Assembly: GCF_000971275.1 (NCBI RefSeq)
Contig: NZ_LAPV01000093.1
Span: 124,001 to 188,000, forward strand
DNA length: 64,000 nucleotides
Reading direction: 5' to 3'
Source of the DNA: Devosia psychrophila
GTDB lineage: Bacteria; Pseudomonadota; Alphaproteobacteria; Rhizobiales; Devosiaceae
Part shown: positions 59,322 through 64,000 of the stretch, in pieces
Numbering within the stretch: the stretch's first letter is position 1
Layout of the letters: each line of letters opens with the position of its first letter
Translations under genes and position numbers: made by a program
The notes under the pieces: generated by a model
What the model saw: only the letters and a program-made list of their open reading frames with translations
Database searches by the model: none
Told to the model about the DNA's origin: nothing

Positions 59322-60602
59322 ATGGACTATCGCGGCATATTCGAAGATGCGGTGGATACCTTGCGCACCGAAAAGCGCTACCGCGTGTTCGCCGACCTTG
59401 AACGGATTGCCGGCCAGTTTCCGCGGGCCATCTATCGCGACGATGCTGACAACCAGCGCGAAATCACCATCTGGTGCTCCAACGATTATCTGGGCATGGG
59501 CCAGCACGCCAAGGTCATCGGCGCCATGCAGGAGACAGCCGGCAAACTCGGCGTCGGCTCGGGTGGTACGCGCAATATTTCGGGCACCAACCGGCCACTG
59601 GTGGAACTAGAACGCTCCCTGGCCGACCTGCACCGCAAGGAAGGCGCGCTGGTCTTCACCTCAGGTTTCGTCTCCAACGAAGCAGCGATCGCCACCATTG
59701 CGCGGCTGCTACCGGATTGCATCATTTTCTCGGATCAGCTCAACCACGCCTCGATGATCCAGGGCGTGCGCCAGTCGGGCATGGAAAAGAAGATTTTCCG
59801 GCACAACGACGTGGCCCACTTGCGCGATCTCCTCGCTGCAGTGGACCGCAAGCGGCCCAAGCTGATCTGCTTTGAATCGATCTATTCGATGGATGGCGAC
59901 ATTGCCCCCATCAAAGAAATCTGCGATCTGGCCGAAGAGTTTGGCGCGCTGACTTATATCGACGAAGTCCATGCCGTTGGCATGTACGGGCCGCGCGGCG
60001 GCGGCATTGCCGAGCGCGACGGCTTGATGGATCGCATCGACATCGTCGAAGGCACGCTGGCCAAGGGCTTTGGCACGATGGGCGGCTATATCGCGGCCAA
60101 CAAGGCGATCATCGACGCGGTGCGCTCCTACGCCCCCGAGTTCATCTTCACCACCTCGCTACCCCCGGCGCTTTGCGCAGCAGCACGCGCCTCGATCGAG
60201 CATCTCAAGGGCTCGAACCACGAGCGCATCATGCACCAGCGGCAGGCGCGCCTGACCAAGGCGATCCTCGCCGATGCCGGCCTGCCGGTGATGGAAACCG
60301 ACACTCATATCGTGCCGCTGATCGTGGGCGACGCGCGTGCGGTCAAGGCCGCCAGCGACATGCTGCTCGACAGGTACAATATCTACATCCAGCCGATCAA
60401 TTACCCGACGGTTCCCAAGGGAACCGAGCGCCTGCGCATCACGCCGACGCCGTTGCACAGCGACGAGATGATCTTCGCCCTGCGCCATGCACTGGTCAGC
60501 GTGTGGACCAGCCTCGAGCTGCCGCGCGAAGCCGCCGATGCCAAGATCACGGCGCGCAAACTGACCTCGGGCGACCTCACTCTGCCAACCATCGGCGGCT
60601 AA
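59322..60602 (+). CDS. hemA: 5-aminolevulinate synthase
   Basis: 426 residues. It condenses glycine with succinyl-CoA (Shemin/C4 pathway), the alphaproteobacterial route to haem. Motifs: [80 protein letters not shown], and [16 protein letters not shown] with the PLP Lys at residue 248. [20 protein letters not shown] closes the family set. ATG at 59322 ([11 protein letters not shown]) is chosen because ALAS proteins begin there. A TTGA-N6-TCAA box lies upstream. Confidence 0.98.
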   Translation: MDYRGIFEDAVDTLRTEKRYRVFADLERIAGQFPRAIYRDDADNQREITIWCSNDYLGMGQHAKVIGAMQETAGKLGVGSGGTRNISGTNRPLVELERSLADLHRKEGALVFTSGFVSNEAAIATIARLLPDCIIFSDQLNHASMIQGVRQSGMEKKIFRHNDVAHLRDLLAAVDRKRPKLICFESIYSMDGDIAPIKEICDLAEEFGALTYIDEVHAVGMYGPRGGGIAERDGLMDRIDIVEGTLAKGFGTMGGYIAANKAIIDAVRSYAPEFIFTTSLPPALCAAARASIEHLKGSNHERIMHQRQARLTKAILADAGLPVMETDTHIVPLIVGDARAVKAASDMLLDRYNIYIQPINYPTVPKGTERLRITPTPLHSDEMIFALRHALVSVWTSLELPREAADAKITARKLTSGDLTLPTIGG

Positions 60603-60825
60603 GGGCTTGTTTGCAACAACAGGTAGCGCCTGTGCGCACCAATTCAACCATCTAGTAGACTTTAGCTGCGTTCAAGAAGCGGAGAACGCAGCGCCCTAAG
60701 TGGGCTGCTGAACTTTTCCTTGTGCAAGGTCGGCAGCGGAATAGTTTGCCCTGAGGGCATCTCCAGCGAAGGCTATGCACCCAACGGCCACCGGAATGAA
60801 TTTTCCTCTTGAGGCTTGTGTCAGC

Positions 60826-63021
60826 TCAGGCGGTCTCGCGCACCGGTGGCTGGGAGCGAAGCAGAATTGTATCCAATGTCGCGGGCCGCACGGGGCGCGA
60901 CAGCAAATATCCTTGTAGCTGGTCACAACCGATGTCGTTCAAGATGACGCGTTGAGCTTCTGTCTCGACACCTTCGGCCGTGACCGCCATGTGCATCGCC
61001 CGGCCGAGGTCGATGATGGATCGGACTATGCTGTCGATCTCATGGTCCTGGCCCAGCTGAGCGGTGTAGGACTGGTCGATTTTGAGCTTATCGATACCGT
61101 GAGACCTGAGATAGCTTATCGAGGAGTAGCCGGTCCCGAAATCATCAAGAGCGACGCGTATCCCTCGCGCCCGTAGACGCATTAGAGTGGACCGGGTGAG
61201 CTGCGAGTTCTGGAGCAATAGCCCCTCTGTAATCTCTATTTCCAAGCGTCGAGCCTGGAGCCCCGTGGCTTCCAGTATTGCAAAGACACGGTCAGCAAAT
61301 TTTTCATCCCGGAATTGGATGGGCGACGCGTTTACCGCTACCCAGGGCACGCTGGAAGAAGCGGCGTAGGTGCATGCCTGGCGCAAGACCCACAGGCCGA
61401 GTTCGTCGATAAGCCCCCGCTCTTCGGCGAGACCAATGAAAGTCACGGGTGATAACGGGCCGCGCTTTGGATGCTCCCATCTCACCAATGCCTCGGCGCC
61501 GGCAATTGTGCCGTCGCTGGCACTGAATATCGGCTGATAGACCAACGTTAGCCCTGGGGTGCCACTCAGTGCCTGCCTGAGCTCCATTTCAAGCTCGCGA
61601 CGTTCCCTTACTGCAGCATTGAGTTTGCCATCATACGCCTGATACCTGCCCTTACCCGCGTTCTTAGCCTCATAGAGGGCCAGGTCGGCCTGGTGCATAA
61701 TGTCCTCTATCGGCGTTGATGGATCCGTGACGACGCTCACACCGACACTCGCGCCGATCTTACCTTCGTGACCAGACAGACCAAACGGCTGGGAAAATGC
61801 ATCTACGATTGTTCGGCTCAGCGATAGCGCAGCAGCGCCATCCTCTGCATGAAACTGAATGACGGCGAATTCGTCGCCGCCCAGTCTGGCCGCAGTGTCG
61901 ACATCGGTGATCAGAGCCGTCAAGCGCGCGGCCGCCTGGCGCAAGAGCTCGTCTCCAGCCGCATGGCCCAGCGTATCGTTAACGCGCTTGAAATTGTCGA
62001 GATCGATATAGTGCAGGGCGACTTGAGAGGCGCCGGTGCGCATGTTGGCCAGCGCCTGTCCCAGTCTGTCTTCGAACAGGGCCCTGTTTGCCAGGCGGGT
62101 CATCGGATCATGAAATGCAAGGAATGAAGCTTGCGCTTTTGTGTCTTCCAACTGCGCTGAGGTTCGCTTCAGCCTTCTCAGCAGCAAGAACATCACAAGG
62201 GCTACAAGCACAAGTCCGATGGTGATGGCGGGCATTGTCTGGCGGACCAGGTCGTAAGCGGGCTCTTCGGGTATCCATGTAAAAAAGCCAACGGAACGGC
62301 CACGACCGTTCAATATGGGCGAGGATATCCGTTCGCCGTCGTCCGCTGCGTCTTCCTGAAACAGCAAGCCGGGAATTTCGTATCGCTGACTGATCTCCTG
62401 TGCGACGGACTTGTTGATAAGCCGCACCGAAATGTGGAGAAATTCCGTCCCCGGAGCTTGGGAAACAGCGTCCGTGCTTGGAACGATTGGCCTGACGCTG
62501 ACAATCGCGGGCACGCCATCAGCCAGAGCGACCAAGTCCTCCACGCCTAGCCCAGTGACTTCCGCCGTTGAGTCAGGGAGCCCGTCGGAGACCTTAGCCA
62601 TCCGTGCTCGGAGATCTTCCACCAGTGGCCGAAGAGCACTCGCGTCATCGTAATAAAGCTCGTTGCCAACGAGCTTCCCCTCTGAAACGACGCGTACGGG
62701 CAGATCGCGGGCATCCAGGAGGTAGACGCGGTCGTGGCCAAAATACTCGCTTATCCATTCGGCTAGATTCTCCGCGATCCAAGCCGGGTTCCCAGCTCTG
62801 AGGTTAACGACGGAATCGTCCCAGATGGCGGAGCTGTCCTGCTCTATGGGCATCCGCTCCATAATATCGGTGAGACCGTGCTGAACCGCTCTCGCCTGGC
62901 GAGCCATGGATCGATCGTCGATGCTTGAGGCTGCCCACCAACCGAACGATCCTAACACGGTCACCAAAACCGTAGCGAAGGCGAAGATCAGGTGGCTGAT
63001 TTGGCGGGATAGCGATGTCAT
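60826..63021 (-). CDS. CHASE4-GGDEF-EAL membrane c-di-GMP signalling protein
   Basis: 731 residues. TM1 (about 9-30), a periplasmic CHASE4-type sensor (QDSSAIWDDSVVNLRAG near its start), TM2 (about 268-290, AITIGLVLVALVMFLLLRRL), then GGDEF (about 310-465; signature ARLGGDEFAVI, DNFKRVNDTLGHAAGDELL) and EAL (about 480-725). The EAL catalytic set is intact: GAEALVRWEHPKRGPL, LEIEITEGLLL, VALDDFGTGYSSISYL, KLKIDQSY and TAEGVETEA. It probably turns a periplasmic signal into c-di-GMP breakdown, possibly also synthesis. Single-gene unit; 60603-60825 holds no gene. Confidence 0.92.
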   Translation of the reverse strand: MTSLSRQISHLIFAFATVLVTVLGSFGWWAASSIDDRSMARQARAVQHGLTDIMERMPIEQDSSAIWDDSVVNLRAGNPAWIAENLAEWISEYFGHDRVYLLDARDLPVRVVSEGKLVGNELYYDDASALRPLVEDLRARMAKVSDGLPDSTAEVTGLGVEDLVALADGVPAIVSVRPIVPSTDAVSQAPGTEFLHISVRLINKSVAQEISQRYEIPGLLFQEDAADDGERISSPILNGRGRSVGFFTWIPEEPAYDLVRQTMPAITIGLVLVALVMFLLLRRLKRTSAQLEDTKAQASFLAFHDPMTRLANRALFEDRLGQALANMRTGASQVALHYIDLDNFKRVNDTLGHAAGDELLRQAAARLTALITDVDTAARLGGDEFAVIQFHAEDGAAALSLSRTIVDAFSQPFGLSGHEGKIGASVGVSVVTDPSTPIEDIMHQADLALYEAKNAGKGRYQAYDGKLNAAVRERRELEMELRQALSGTPGLTLVYQPIFSASDGTIAGAEALVRWEHPKRGPLSPVTFIGLAEERGLIDELGLWVLRQACTYAASSSVPWVAVNASPIQFRDEKFADRVFAILEATGLQARRLEIEITEGLLLQNSQLTRSTLMRLRARGIRVALDDFGTGYSSISYLRSHGIDKLKIDQSYTAQLGQDHEIDSIVRSIIDLGRAMHMAVTAEGVETEAQRVILNDIGCDQLQGYLLSRPVRPATLDTILLRSQPPVRETA

Positions 63022-63240
63022 TTCTTGCGCCTTGGGGGCAGGAACAGACCATTGACACTAGTGGTCAACCCCTAAGGAACCATGGAATGGAAGCGATAAT
63101 TTGCAATCGTGAAGTCTGAACCGTCCAAATCTGCTAATCGAACAACAGCAGCCGCCGGGCCATCAGCCGCTGAAAATCACACCACGGCGAGCTCCGCACG
63201 AGATGCCTGCTTCAGGTGTTGGACCGGCTCCGGTTGTTCC

Positions 63241-63876
63241 TCAGCCCGCCAGCACAATCCGCATCAGGTCGGCCGTGTTGCGGGCGCCGAGTTTTTCCAT
63301 GACGCGCGCCCGGTGCACTTCTATGGTGCGCGGGGAAATGCCCAGTTCGCGACCGGCTTCCTTGTTGGACTGACCGTTGGTGATCAGTTGCAAGACCTGG
63401 CGTTCACGCGGGGTCAGCTCGGAAAAACCCCGTAGTTCGACGGAGCGTCTGCCTGCTTGCGTAACGTCCAAATTCGCATCGAGACGCACAGCATCGCGCA
63501 GCACGCTGAGCAGATAGTCGGTGTCGATCGGCTTGGAGACGACATCGGTGGTGCCCAGCTTCATCGCCGTAACCGCTGACGAAATTTGCTGCGCGTCGGT
63601 CAGCATGATCACCGGGATGCCGACCCGCATCGCCTTGATGCGGCGCAACAGGCCCAGCCCGCTCTCGCCGCTGACCAGCATGTTGATAACGAAGGCGTCG
63701 GGCCGGCGGCGCTCGAGGTTCAGGAAAAACTGCTCGATATCGACCGAAAACGAGGTCTGGAAGCCCTCCAGGCGGAACAATACGCTCAGCGCCTCGCAGG
63801 TCGGCAAGTCACCATCGACGATATGAACCATCCGATCCCTATTGAGAAATGAATGGTAGTAGATCTCTTCGCTCAT
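63241..63876 (-). CDS. FixJ/NarL-type regulator with atypical receiver lacking the phospho-Asp
   Basis: 211 residues: receiver-like domain (about 15-125) plus LuxR-type HTH (about 145-205; ELTPRERQVLQLITNGQSNK, EAGRELGISPRTIEVHRARV). The DNA-binding half is a canonical FixJ-type output. In the receiver the Asp strand reads FVINMLVSGESGLG, so Asn65 replaces the phospho-accepting Asp. The acidic pocket is reduced to VDGD, while Thr/Ala in MLTDAQ and Lys in VSKPIDTDYL remain. It may act independently of phosphorylation or by partner binding. ATG at 63876 is preferred; the only longer start is TTG at 63906. The flanks 63022-63240 and 63877-64000 show no gene. Confidence 0.9.
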   Translation of the reverse strand: MSEEIYYHSFLNRDRMVHIVDGDLPTCEALSVLFRLEGFQTSFSVDIEQFFLNLERRRPDAFVINMLVSGESGLGLLRRIKAMRVGIPVIMLTDAQQISSAVTAMKLGTTDVVSKPIDTDYLLSVLRDAVRLDANLDVTQAGRRSVELRGFSELTPRERQVLQLITNGQSNKEAGRELGISPRTIEVHRARVMEKLGARNTADLMRIVLAG

Positions 63877-64000
63877 TTTGCCCGTCCCCTCGGCAAGTTC
63901 GCTCAAGTCAAACTACTCGCGCGATGGCCGAGATACTTGCAATGCAATCACTGCGTCAAGGACTCGGGAACCATCGCGAGGATAGTCTGCACTAAGTGTT

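Noticed and set aside
63992-64000. CTAAGTGTT at the window end matches the ArsR operator half-site at 369-377
   Set aside because: A 9-base match is expected by chance at this window size, and the other half-site would lie outside the window.
2-64000. Many long antisense frames over high-GC genes, e.g. 4450-6285 opposite glpK, 8274-9209 opposite uxaC, 13949-15136 opposite tctA and 50296-52074 opposite hisD
   Set aside because: They mirror real genes with clear family motifs and encode Arg/His/Gln/Gly-rich, low-complexity products, the usual shadow of GC-rich third-position bias.

Overview
The window looks like chromosomal DNA of a high-GC alphaproteobacterium of the order Hyphomicrobiales (Rhizobiales), most like Devosia or a relative. 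This rests on the minus-strand block murA / DUF2948 / hisD / UPF0262 / LMW-phosphatase / infA / maf / yacG (47.8-54 kb), a Shemin-type 5-aminolevulinate synthase (hemA), an HWE-family sensor kinase, and small rhizobial-type families (DUF3606, GlsB, PRC-barrel). Genus is inference; no rRNA is present.

Layout. 0-10 kb: a transglutaminase-like 3' end, an ArsR regulator followed by a broken SRPBCC partner, a tandem DUF1428 protein, an AEC permease, glycerol catabolism genes glpD and glpK, a CAP lipoprotein coupled to an aminoglycoside-kinase-like protein, and uxaC. Several small palindromic intergenic repeats lie among these genes. 10-17 kb: an OmpR-type regulator and a sensor kinase fused to a periplasmic solute-binding domain, followed by a tripartite tricarboxylate transporter (tctCBA) on the other strand. 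17-25 kb: a GAF-GGDEF-EAL protein, a spermidine-synthase-like protein and a nickel ABC transporter (nikABCDE) divergent from nikR, with a 28-bp NikR palindrome between them; nikA seems to have an internal in-frame deletion. 25-36 kb: signalling and stress genes (GlsB, two single-domain receivers around an HWE kinase, a four-gene operon of tiny proteins), then treZ, a truncated YihY/BrkB gene, glgX and a GT22-like membrane mannosyltransferase.

35.9-47.7 kb is a genomic island in the 3' end of tRNA-Phe(GAA), bounded by a 17-bp direct repeat. It carries a TIR-domain/TPR protein resembling an abortive-infection effector, a serine recombinase, two tyrosine recombinases, operator-like repeats, an RNase HI, and a large protein whose layout recalls the T7 gp15 internal virion protein. 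No capsid, portal, tail or terminase gene was recognised, so it is a phage-derived satellite, a composite element or a decayed prophage. The TIR-TPR gene, visibly AT-richer than the host, is the best candidate for an undescribed defence system.

47.7-64 kb: the conserved cell-wall/histidine/translation block, including a UPF0262-LMW phosphatase fusion; a decayed second insertion beside tRNA-Thr(GGT) with fragments of an integrase, a LacI regulator and an MFS transporter; small stress-type genes; an OmpA-like lipoprotein; hemA with an upstream FNR/FixK-type palindrome; a CHASE4-GGDEF-EAL protein; and a FixJ-type regulator whose receiver has Asn in place of the phospho-accepting Asp. All family assignments come from reading motifs, not from database searches.
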